From NCBI GenBank assembly GCA_010279815.1, contig QEOQ01000350.1, positions 110,425 through 174,424 on the forward strand: a DNA stretch of 64,000 nt. The letters are read 5' to 3'. The DNA comes from Brachionus plicatilis (lineage: Eukaryota > Rotifera > Eurotatoria > Ploima > Brachionidae). The translations under genes and the position numbers were made by a program. The first letter of the stretch is position 1. Each line of letters begins with the position of its first letter. Of the stretch, positions 46,330 through 55,997 are shown one piece after another. Below the pieces are notes generated by a model. The model saw only the letters and a list, made by a program, of their open reading frames with translations, ran no database searches and was not told where the DNA came from.

Positions 46330-46560
46330 GAAGTTCATTTCAATTCATGCAAACTCTAATAACTTTTGAACGGAAAGTGATAAAATTATTTTACATAATG
46401 TTACATATTGTAACAATTTTGTTACACCTAAATAGATGGACCTGCAAAAACAATGCAGAGTGGATCGGGCATCTTTTTTAATGGTGTACAAATTTTGCAC
46501 AATTACAGAGTTACTGCAGACTATTAAAAGCTTACTTTTAAAAGCAACATTAAAAACAAA
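46330..46560. mobile_element. Palindromic element family, copy B (degenerate)
   Basis: Carries TTTGTGAAGTTCATTTCAAT, identical to the outer end of element A (41143), the phrase ATAACTTTTGAACGG seen in element D, and on the opposite strand the loop core TGTACACCATTAAAAAAG (46468-46490). Arms no longer pair well apart from CTGCA-AAACA-TGCAGAG patches, so it is an old copy. Confidence 0.5.
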
Positions 46561-47140
46561 ATTAATTTTTGTATTTTTTGTTTATTCTAAGTAGCCTTTA
46601 AAATGTAATCTTAAACAAAATTTAATAAATGACTCTTTTGTTTAATTTAATTGATCAAAAAATTTTACAAGTAAAATTTCCTATTATAGAATCTTTAACT
46701 TAAATAAATTCATTAATGGAAAATTTATATGAAGCTTTAAAGCTTTTTTACCCCAAATCCATTGTGTAACTGCAATCTTACTATTTCTTCTTTCTTTCCT
46801 GAACTGATCAATACTTAAACATTTTGCACCTTTCATTACTTACAATATGTCTATTTTAATTGTCTTTTATATTATTCTTCAACCAATATTATTTTTATCT
46901 TATTTTTTCTTTACATTTTTATTTTATTTTTTTAAATCTGAAAGAGCTTTAGCTCGGCACAGATATAACAAATAAATAAATAAAAAATTATTAATTAGAA
47001 TTGTCTACTAAAAAAAATTTTTTACTGCTGACTAAAAATTATGCCTTTGAAGAATTTTCGGATCATTTTTTTGATTATTTTATTTTTTCGTGACCAGTAA
47101 TAAAATTTATGTGACCATTATGTAAAATACATTTTAAATA

Positions 47141-48183
47141 CTAAATTTCCAAAAACCAACGCTCGTTTTTCACCAATCTACCGGACTCTAGACAATCTGG
47201 GTTTGTATGCTTGCTCAGGGCTTTTTTTACAGCAAAGTGGATCTCTTCATAAGCAGTTGAAACTTCTGATGAAATTTTTAAATAATTATCTAACTTATTC
47301 TTTATTGGATTTAGTTTAAGTATATTAGTTAAGTATGTAAAATTATTATTTAAGCCAAAGTCTAAAAGCTTATTAAAAATTTTATTTTCATTAAATACGT
47401 TGTTCATTTTTTGAAACTATATAGAAGCTAAAATAAGAATATTAGATCATTTCTATTCAATAGGAAATTTATAAAAGATTTTAGAAAATCTCTAAGTAAT
47501 TTTAATTCATGTTCAAAAGTATCTATTCACTTTAATAAAATAAATCATGTTAAAGAAGATTTTACATTCTATATAGTTAAATCTGACCTGAAACAAGACA
47601 TTGTTCGAAAATCAACTGAAACTGATCTTATAAACTTTTTCTTAAAATTTAATATATCTATTATGAACAAAAAATTCCTAAAATTGAATATATAAAAACT
47701 AAGTTTTTCATAAAAAATTTTTTATCTTTAATTTTTGTTATTTTTGATTTTTTGAATTGTAAAAAATTTTTTCTAAATTTAAATATTAAATTTCAATTAT
47801 GAAAATTCGACATTAATTTTACATTAATTTCAAAAACTATTTTTTGTATATTAATTTTATTCTAATTATCTATTTTTGCAATTATTTCTATTATATAAAA
47901 TATTCCTCTTTATTTATTTAAATTTTCATAACTAAATTTTATTCTTTCATTCAGTCTTAAAACCTGAAGAAGGCCATTTGGTCGAAACGCGTCGTGACAA
48001 TTTAATTTTTATTCGAAAATTTTTTTAAATAAATATTTTTTAAAAAATAATCGTTATTTCTAATTATTCTTTATTGGATTAAGTATATTAGTTAAGTATG
48101 TAAAATTTATTACTTAAGCCCAAGTCTAAAAGCTTATTAAAAAATTTATTTTCATTAAATACGTTGTTCATCTTTTGAAATAA
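47141..48183. mobile_element. Retroelement-like remnant with flanking direct repeats and hammerhead-like core
   Basis: Sequence at 47296-47415 recurs at 48067-48183 in the same orientation (AAAAGCTTATTAAAAA, ATACGTTGTTCATTTTTTG and neighbours), about 770 bp apart. The left repeat lies in an 88-codon minus-strand frame (47141-47407, KKALSKHTNPDCLESGRLVK). Between the repeats a plus-strand frame of about 77 codons (KVSIHFNKINHVKEDFTFYI) ends at about 47694. Neither protein is recognised. At 47964-47993 lies a hammerhead-ribozyme-like core, a feature of Penelope-like elements and retrozymes, which also have LTR-like direct repeats. Confidence 0.45.
47954..47998 (+). ncRNA. Hammerhead-ribozyme-like motif
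   Basis: CTGAAGA (47964-47970), a short stem II (GGCC-ATTT-GGTC), then GAAA (47984-47987) and CGCGTC before GTGAC. This is the CUGANGA/GAAA core in the right order with a palindromic ACGCGT-type stem III as in minimal hammerheads of Penelope-like elements. Stem I is weak (two pairs, a bulge, then GTC/GAC), so activity is doubtful. Confidence 0.45.
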
Positions 48184-48474
48184 ATAAAAATAAAACTCAT
48201 AGATGACATCAACACATTTCCAGAAAATATTTAATTGTACATGAAAAATAAAAAGATTTCAAATTTTATTATTACAGTAAAAAATAAGAAATTTTTGAAT
48301 TTTGAATAAATAAAGAAGTCGTGTCACAACTTTTATTGTTTTTTAGATTTTTTTTACCATATTTACCAGATTTTACTAATATTTAGGTAAAATCAAATCA
48401 AAATCGCATTTTTTAACAAAATTTTATGAAAGACATCAAAATTAGAGATTTTTTTGGCATTTTTTGATTTACAG

Positions 48475-49116
48475 GGTCTAGCTGACCAACATACATAAAA
48501 ATCTTTTCACCATACATTCAAATCTTTTCACCATACGTAGTTTTTATCAAAACATACATTTGCTGAAAATCATACAAAATTCTTAAAAATATACATAGGG
48601 CTAAAAAACATACAGATTGCTAACAAACATACTGGTTTTTTAAAAAAATCACTTTTAAATTTAGTCCTGTTTAATTTTAGCAGATAAATAAAAGAATTAT
48701 TTTTAAATAAAAGAGACGATTTATTTTAATTTTCAAAATACAAAAATTTAGTAATAAACTATTAAAAAAAATGTTTTATTCGATTTAATTAAATTTAATA
48801 CTATAAGTCAAAAATTAATAATTAACTAATCTTTTTCTAATGATTTAATAGACTTTTTTTGACCTCCTTTTTTTGGCTTATTTACAAATTTACGTGCATT
48901 TAATAATGATTCTAGTGCTAATAAATGACCACATATTTTATATTTATAATTAATTGTTTGTTTTGTCCGTCTTTTCATTTTATTAAATTTTTAAAAAATA
49001 ATTTTAAATTTCAAATTTTTATTTTTTAATATGCCAATTTTTGTATGCTTTTAAGCATATGTGTATGTTTTTAAGCTTGTATGTATGTTTTGTAGCATGT
49101 TTGTATGTTTTTAATG
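48475..49116. mobile_element. Element with CATAC/GTATG subterminal repeats
   Basis: The left 150 bp contains about nine CATAC units (ACATACATAAAAA, CACCATACATTC, AACATACAGATTG); the right 90 bp contains the mirrored GTATG units (TTTGTATGCTTTTAAGC, TGTATGTTTTT). The two arrays face each other around a short minus-strand frame. Arrays of short subterminal repeats in inverted orientation are typical of transposase binding sites. Exact ends are unclear. Confidence 0.55.
48826..48978 (-). CDS. 50-residue basic peptide, probable transposase tail
   Basis: ATG to TAG, MKRRTKQTINYKYKICGHLL then ALESLLNARKFVNKP and a KKGGQKKS tail. The CGHLLA resembles the 'CxHxLA' end of a SWIM-type zinc finger found in Mutator-like transposases, but only one Cys and one His are left. 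It sits inside the element at 48475-49116 and is probably a remnant, not a free gene. Confidence 0.35.
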   Translation of the reverse strand: MKRRTKQTINYKYKICGHLLALESLLNARKFVNKPKKGGQKKSIKSLEKD

Positions 49117-50560
49117 TAAAAATTTGTAATTTTACTTCTATTTGAGTAAAATTTAGTTAATTTAACATTTTTTATAAATCTTGTTTTACGTAAAAAATAT
49201 TAAAATTACTATATTTTACGTAAATTTACGTAATTTTGCTTTAATTTTTTTTAAACAATTATAATTACTTGTAAAAAAATTCAGGTGGTCAATATCTTTA
49301 TTAACTCGTAACAAATTAGTAGACCAAGTGATTTCAGTAAATTATTTCCAATGGCAAGGAAACTGCTTTGCATAGTTTTTTAAAGTCAAAATATTTACCT
49401 CATCAGATCCTATTCATATTAGCTAATCTATTCTTCAATTAACTGTATTAGGATTTGTTTAAATTGATACATCCTGAATGTCAAAAGAAGCAATGGTCTA
49501 AATGAAAACTGAGACAAAACATCATTTGGTTCTATTGTAAATCCCAAAAAAAATTATCCTTTTATATTCAGCAATCACTTTTTGCTTTTCAATTACATCA
49601 GCTTCTATTGTTTTCAAGATGCATATCTAATCCTTTAAATCCATTTTACCCCCAATTTAAGGGTTGGATCGCTTTAAGCTCTTCTAAGGAGGCCATTTAA
49701 ATACTCCAAAGAAATCTTTCTTCAACATTACATTCAATTCTTGATAAGTTATTGCGAGGAACGAGCATCGCGACGAGCTAATAACCAGATGTGTACATAG
49801 GAAAATCTTGGATACTGAACGAATTTTCAATTCAAGAATTGAAACCCTGCATTCTGATTCGACGAATTCTTCAGCGAAACTATTGGCTATCGGTTTTGTT
49901 TAATTATAAAATCTTACACTTTAATGTAAATAAAAGAAAACAACAAACAATTATTGTTCTTTTACTATTTTATCTGCCATGAAATTTACAATTAATTGAT
50001 AATAAGCTTGCCGACAAATTAAAGTTTTGTTAAAAAAAATAAAATTCAATAAAATAAAATAAAATTCAAAAAAATAAAATAAAACTAGATGACCCCCTAT
50101 ATGGTAAACTTTTTTTTCTTTTAAAAATTTATTTCATTAGATGTGCAAGATTGAAATATAATATTTCAAAATTATGAAGATGATTATGAAACTTTAATAC
50201 CAAAAAAATATTTTTTTAATTATTTTTTTGAAATTAATGAAAAATAAAATTTGAGGATATGTAATTCAATTACCTTTAAAAAATTTTTAGAACAAACCGG
50301 CTTTTTTAGTTCTGAAGATCTAAATAAAAATTTAGAATCATTTTTTAATTGATATAGTATGATGGAAAGCACTTTAAATCAAAAATCGAGAAGCAAGTCC
50401 ATTTTCTCTAAAATTCCAAGATGAAAAAGAACGATTTTTTGCATTTTTATTTAAAATTAAAATTTCCTTTTCTTTCTTTATTTACTTTTTTTTTTAGAAA
50501 GAAATGTTTAATTTTTAAATGTTTAATGTTAGTTTGTTCAATGTTTATTTACTTGTTGTA
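49117..50560. other. Repeat-rich DNA without recognised genes
   Basis: Contains TTTACGTAAATTTACGTAA motifs (about 49185-49235) that recur at about 12785, 61785, 62365 and 62510, a GC-richer patch at 49750-49790 (ATTGCGAGGAACGAGCATC), and decayed minus-strand coding-like text at 49450-49700 interrupted by stops. A 63-codon frame at 49791 has no recognisable domain. Confidence 0.4.
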
Positions 50561-50561
50561 A

Positions 50562-51311
50562 GGTTTTGTGAAATTCAGTACAAAATGATAAAAAGAACAG
50601 AAAAAATTGAATAACTTTTTTCTAAATGTTTAAACTCAATTCTGTAAATGTAACTTAGTGCAACATTCAAAGAAAAGAAAAAAAAAAGAGAAGAAAGAGA
50701 AGAAAAGAAAAGAAAAAAAAGAAAAAGATTAATTTAAAATTCAAAATGCAATGGTGATGTATATATGTAGCATATGAAAGTGTTAAGTAGTATATGAATG
50801 TTTTTTTTTTTTTTTTATTGTTATTATTACATACCACAGTTACCATAGATGGGATACTACTGTTTCCCATCTTAGCAAGTCTAGATTGTTAGCTTGTTGT
50901 AACTTATATTATTATTATTTATTATTATTTTGACCTAAAAATTTAATTGAACAGTTTTTTCTTTTTGCAGTAAATTTTTATGTGTAATGTGCAAGGAGCT
51001 ACCATAGGTGACCTCCTAGTAGGCCACCTCCGCAAGCTAGTCTTGCTGTAGCTTATTATATTATTATTCAAAGTTGCATCAAATATCAACTCTGCTAAAT
51101 TTGCAGAGTTTAGCAGAGATTAAATTTCAACTTAATCTAGCGTAGGGCATTTTGCAGAGATTTTGCAAATCATTAGCAGACTTTTACAGTTGATGCAACT
51201 TTGAAAGTTGCAACATTCTGCATTCACTTTATTAATTTTAAACTTTTAGAAAAAAAGTTATTTAAATTTTTACACTTTTTTCTGTTCTTTTGTAATGAAT
51301 TTCACAAAACC
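50562..51311. mobile_element. Palindromic element C, interrupted by an insertion
   Basis: Outer arms GGTTTTGTGAAATTCAGTAC (50562) and, mirrored, TTTCACAAAACC (51311) pair over about 110 bp (AAAGAACAGAAAAAA, AATAACTTTTTTCTAAA, TGCAACATTC). The left arm is separated from its partner by 50672-51063. An inner dyad CAAAGTTGCATCAA (51070) / TTGATGCAACTTTG (51193-51206) encloses CTCTGCTAAATTTGCAGAG. It shares the ATAACTTTT and CTCTGCA phrases of the family but not the exact loop core. Confidence 0.55.
50672..51063. repeat. GA-rich tract plus SINE-like unit inside element C
   Basis: Begins with a purine run of AAAAG/GAGAA repeats (50672-50725). Two related units follow: GATGGGATACTACTG...TTAGCTTGTTGTAACTTAT with (TTA)n at 50850-50930, and GTGACCTCCTAGTAGGCC...CTTGCTGTAGCTTATTATA with (TTA)n at 51005-51065. 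Short GC-richer bodies ending in TTA runs look like SINE tails. Confidence 0.4.
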
Positions 51312-51520
51312 AGTCAGTTAGAGAAATATAATTTAAAATGAAAATTAATTTTTAAACTATTTATTCAAAAAGTCAAAAAGTTAAGAAAGTTAATTACGGA
51401 ACAGCGTCAAAAAATTAAATTTACCACAAAGTACAAAAAGTACAGAAAAGATTTTTACATTTTATTATTCTCATTGTCTTTACGGCATCTTGAAGTTTAG
51501 GATCAAAAAAATCAGATCAA

Positions 51521-51799
51521 ATAGTATTTTGTTTATAACTTTTGAATGGTACTTGATTAAGTCTCTCTGCAAAATGCTAAATAATGCAAAATACATGCTG
51601 AATATTGTGTGAGGCTCTGCAAAAACTCTGCATTTTGCATCAAAATGCACGCCATTAAAAAGTATTACATTTGACCGCGCAATTTAAATGCAGAATTTTT
51701 TCAGAGCCTCATACAATATTCAGCATGTATTTTGCATTATTTAGCATTTTGCAGAGAGATTTAATCAAATACCATTCAAAAGTTATAAAAAAATACTAT
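51521..51799. mobile_element. Palindromic element D with GCACGCCATTAAAA loop
   Basis: Arms of about 125 bp mirror each other almost perfectly: ATAGTATTTT...TATAACTTTTGAATGGTA, CTCTCTGCAAAATGCTAAAT, ATACATGCTGAATATTGTGT, GAGGCTCTGCAAAAACTCTG against their complements ending at 51799. The loop 51646-51680 reads TGCACGCCATTAAAAAGTAT then TACATTTGACCGCG. It directly abuts a helicase relic. Confidence 0.75.
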
Positions 51800-51803
51800 G
51801 TTG

Positions 51804-52663
51804 TTATGTTAGAAAAAGTTGAAAGACAGACAAATACAACTGGAGATCTGAGACAATCAAAATTTATCGAATTACTTCCCAGATGCAGAAACTGTGAGAA
51901 CACTGTTGAAGATTGGAAGCTTCTTTTAAAAAAATCTGTGAATTTGATTAATATACAAAATTTTTCTGACGCTACAAGACTATATTAAGAGAACGATAAA
52001 GTTGATAAGTACAACAATGAAAAGTTAACTGAACTAAATATGCCAATTATAAATTTTATAGCACACAATAGCTCTGGAACTGCTAGAAATTTAAAAAGTG
52101 ATCAATTTACAGGTCTTTCTAATTCAATTTAATGCTCAATTAATCCAAAAATATACTTAACTTCAAATATATGGACTTCCACAGGACTTGTGAATAGTGC
52201 TGGTGGAACAATTAAGGATATAATTGTCTCAGAAGATTACAAGCCAGGTGATTTACCGGAAGCAGTTATAATCGAATTTTTGGATTATACTGGTCCTCAA
52301 CTTTTTGATGAACCCCACAAAAAAATTATATCCCAATTAATCCAATAAGTTCGTTTTCTTAAACACATGCCGCTACCAGAACTCAAGTTCCAATTCGACT
52401 AGAATATGGTATGACAATGCACAAATCCCAGGGACAGACACTTAAAAAAGCCATTAAAGATCTTGGAAAATCTGAAAGATCACTATGTCGCATTATCGCG
52501 TTTAAAAAATATAAATGACTTTTTAATTATTCCTTTTCCTTACGATAGGCTTACTAAAATTAAAGAAAGTATAAATTTAATTCCAAGACAAACAAAAGTA
52601 TTAAGATTAAATCAGTTAAAAGATAAAACATTATCAATATTTAAAAATTTATTGACTAATTAA
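51804..52663 (+). pseudogene. Helitron/PIF1-like helicase C-terminal relic
   Basis: Broken frames give, in order, MLEKVERQTNTTGDLRQSKF, FIELLPRCRNCENTVEDWKL, DKYNNEKLTELNMPI, YLTSNIWTSTGLVNSAGGTI (the LTxNLWTxxGLVNGAxGxV motif), LPEAVIIEFLDYTGP, QVPIRLEYGMTMHKSQGQTL (helicase motif V/VI region) and YVALSRLKNINDFLI. This is the C-terminal half of the PIF1-type helicase carried by Helitrons. In-frame stops (after RLY, NSI, LIQ) and a frame change make it dead. Confidence 0.8.
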
Positions 52664-53577
52664 TTACATATGATTAAAATGTTTATCAATACTTTTTTTC
52701 TACTTTTATTTCATATTTTATATACTTATTTCATTTACAATTTGAAAAATAAATATATTTAAATTAAACCTAATTGTCGTCATCTTCCACATCCCACCCC
52801 ACCCTACCGACCTAGCCGAAGACTGCATTATAAATACTATCAATATTTAATTTAATTGGTACCCTACTTAATAGCGTAAAAAAAAATTAACATTTCTCTT
52901 ATATATCTATTTAGATACTATCTAATTTTTTGTCCTATTTTTCTTTAGTTTTTTTGTTTAAACCTATCTCATTTCAAATTTTTTTAAACTTAAATTTACT
53001 AATTTGATTATATTTTTTACTTCTAAAATGCTGTCTATAAAGAAGTACATTTAATTCTATAAAGACTTGGATGAAATAAGCCAAACCCAATAAAAATAAA
53101 TAAAAAATAAAAAAATAAATTAAACCTCCTCTACCCTTTTTGAACTATGCCCATCAATGTTTCAACACATTTGTTATAAAATAACGGCTCGTTACTCGCT
53201 ATATAAAGCTCTGCTTCTCTATCTTATGGTACTAACTCAAGCATTCTTCAAACATACTCAAACTCGATAAGTGCAATCAACAAATTCACAATCAAACTTA
53301 ACATGATTCAAAATTCCAAAAACGCTAAATAATTAATAAACCTTTAAAAAGTTCCACATAGAAAAGATAAGAAACTTTGTGACCAAGAAATCATCAGAAT
53401 GTTTACAAGACTCAAGCATTGAATAAACAATAAAATGAATCTGATTTTAAAAAGTTTTCTAAAATTTTCAAAAGATTAAATAAAATTTAAGTTTTTTTCT
53501 TTTCTCAATAATTATTTACAAATTTAAAATAATTAAATTACAAAAATATGGATTAGATTTAATAACTGAAGAACGCA
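52664..53577. other. Intergenic upstream of protease copy 2
   Basis: No gene. A C-rich patch at 52785-52820 (ATCCCACCCCACCCTACC) and a TATA-like stretch with downstream sequence at 53185-53290 (CTCGCTATATAAAGCTCTGC) could belong to an old LTR or promoter; neither has a partner in the window. Confidence 0.35.
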
Positions 53578-55870
53578 ATTGAACATTATAGAAAATTTGT
53601 GTTAAATGAATGAGATAATGTAGTAAATCGAATATAAAACTAAGAAATGTGATATACTGTAAATAAAAATTCAATTATTGATGCAACTTTTTTTGTCTAT
53701 TGAAAGTATTCTTAAGCTCAAGATTAAATTACATCACAAAAAAGTGATCACAATTTTTGAATTTAAATAGAGATAACATTTTAAACTTTAAGTCATGTAA
53801 AATTAAAAATGATCAAAAGTTTGATTGGAATTTTATTGATATCTTTTTTGGCAAAAGCCAATGGTGATTGTATTTTTAGTGGTGCTTACTCGGATGCTGC
53901 TAAATATTCGATTCGATTTAGCCCTGGAATACCAACATGTAGACAAACAATTACACATTTCTATTAAATAAATATAGATTATAATTTTTTCCTAAAAGGC
54001 AGAGAATTTCACTTGGGAGCATTTAATGTTAAAAGAGTAATTATTAAGTAATTAATTTTAATTAATTTAAATAATTTTGTTCAATAACAGGCTCTATCGT
54101 TAATTTTCGCCAATAATGCTCTTGACTGTTCAAAGGCTAATATTGTAGTTACCAATCAATTTAGACAACCAATACTTGACTTGTGCAAAAGTGGTTTGTC
54201 TGCTATAAGATATGACTCATACTTCTTGATAGTCAATCTTATGGTCAATGCTCCGTATGGTTCAATTGTGACTGATATTACTTTGGGTTTTGATGATTCA
54301 TCTGCGCCATCAACTCAAGCTCCACCATTGACAACTACAGCTACTACTCGTAGTCCTCAGCCTCCAACGACTTCAGCATCTTCTTCTCTGAGTTAGCTTA
54401 AAAAATAAATTTATTCAGTGAAGAAAAACTTTATTTTTGTAAATTTTTAATTAATTTTTAGAATGCGGAGTAGCACCTATTCAACCAAATGATTCTGAGA
54501 TGAGAATTATTGGTGGTGTTGAAGCTGTACCAAATTCTTGGCCATGGCAAGCTTTTCTCACTGATGGTCAAACTTTGTGTGGAGCTTCTTTGTTAAATGA
54601 ACAATGGCTCATTACTGCAGCTCATTGCATCAATGGGTATACATCAACAAGAAATTTTATTTTTTTTTTAAGAGAAATAACTAAATTTTTTTTGTTTGTT
54701 AAATTAAGAAATAATTTGAAAGTTTATCTTGGCGCTCATGATCTAAGCAGATTATATTCTGGTTCGGGATATTCAGTTGCTGAAATTTATTCTGTAATTT
54801 CAAGAAAAAAAAAGATTAATTTTTTAATAATTTTAAAATTTTTAAGCATCCTGATTACAATAGAAATGGCGACCTTAAAAGCGACATAGCTTTATTAAAA
54901 CTTGATAGACCAGTTACATTAACTGACAAAATTCAACCAGTTTGTCTTCCAGATAGTCCAGTTGCTGACCCTGGTAGAGTTGCAATGGTTACTGGATGGG
55001 TAATGAAATAAAAATAAAATTTTTTCTTTTTGTTAATTTAAAATACTTTTTCGATTTTTTTTAGGGAAAAGTTGCAGGTAGGATAAAAATTTGAGCTGAC
55101 TTTTTTAAATTAATTACTCAATGGTTCTAGATTCTGCCAGTACTGCAAATAAATTGCAACAAGTAGCTGTTCCAATTAGATCTAATTCTGATTGTCGTTA
55201 TTTTAGATTGGATCAAACACAATTCTGGTAAGATTTTTATTTAATTATTATAACTTGTATTTCCTTAAGAGTTTTTCTACACAAGTCAATTTTTTTTAAA
55301 AAAAGAACTCTTAATTAGTTTTTTTTTTTATTTTTAAAATAAATATTTTTTAACAGTGCTGGAAACACTGACAGGTTTAATGTTAGAGATTCTTGTCAAG
55401 TAAATTTTTGAATGCATTGAATGAATTTTTTCTAATTTTATTAAAATTCTCAAAAAGGGAGACAGTGGTGGCCCATTGGTAACCAAAGAAGGATCAAAAT
55501 ATGTTTTGGCTGGTATTGTTAGCTTTGGTGGTCCATCATGCGACGGTAAATTAACTTATTTTATATTTTTTTAAAATTTTTATTTAAAAATAACAAAATT
55601 TTCAAGGCAATGGAGTCTACACCAATGTCTATTCATTCATGGATTGGATTCAACAAACAATTGCATCTCATTAAAATAATTCTTGTTATTAATTCTTTTT
55701 AAAAAATAAAGAGTTTATTCTAAAAATTTATTTTACAATTTAATAATTCCTTTCGCCTCAATTTATTTGAGTATCGATTTTTAAAAGTTCCTTTTCAACC
55801 AAAGACTTCCATAATTTCTTTGTATTTGAAAATTTTGATTAAACAAATGCCCATTTCTAATTTAATAATT
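53578..55870. repeat. 2.29-kb duplicated segment, copy 2 (plus orientation)
   Basis: Inverted copy of 41813-44106 (position x here pairs with 97683 minus x). Identity is near complete through exons and introns; one visible change is CTCTATCG here against CTTTATCG. Edges are sharp on both sides and no terminal repeat is seen, so it looks like a segmental duplication, not a transposon. Confidence 0.9.
53809..55674 (+). CDS. Secreted trypsin-like serine protease, copy 2
   Basis: Exons 53809-53938, 53999-54036, 54091-54391, 54462-54636, 54709-54793, 54847-54999, 55065-55077, 55131-55227, 55357-55399, 55458-55545 and 55607-55674 total 1191 nt, 396 codons plus stop, with every junction GT-AG and in phase. 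Residues 1-19 signal peptide; about 20-125 Cys-containing N-terminal domain; about 126-155 Thr/Pro linker; S1 domain from [17 protein letters not shown]. Triad residues: His in TAAHC (exon 4), Asp in DIALL (exon 6), Ser in GDSGGP (exon 10). Exon 7 is a 13-nt micro-exon. The coding sequence is indistinguishable from copy 1 in most exons, so both copies should be functional if the assembly is right. Confidence 0.92.
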
Positions 55871-55951
55871 ACAATAATAGCAATATCAAAAAGAAATTAA
55901 TATTTTGTATTTTTTGAAGCCAGCCGTAATACTACTAAAAGTAATGTAAAA

Positions 55952-55997
55952 TTACCTCATTTAGCCCATTCTGCACCTTTTATAAAAGCACTGTATT
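55952..55997 (+). repeat. Dispersed short motif, second copy
   Basis: TTTAGCCCATTCTGCACC followed by TTTTATAAAAGCACTGTAT, matching 24911-24950 with four or five changes. It lies just outside the right edge of protease duplication copy 2. Confidence 0.5.

Noticed and set aside
48478..48660. CRISPR-like array suggested by regularly spaced CATAC repeats
   Set aside because: Repeats are 5-8 nt, spacing is irregular and the genome is eukaryotic; better explained as subterminal transposon repeats.
50667..50870. 67-codon minus frame over the GA-rich tract
   Set aside because: Low-complexity translation (Lys and Phe runs) from simple repeats.
53185..53290. TATA box and start region driving protease copy 2
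   Set aside because: It lies about 600 bp upstream and outside the duplicated segment, so the other copies lack it; it is not needed for the gene.
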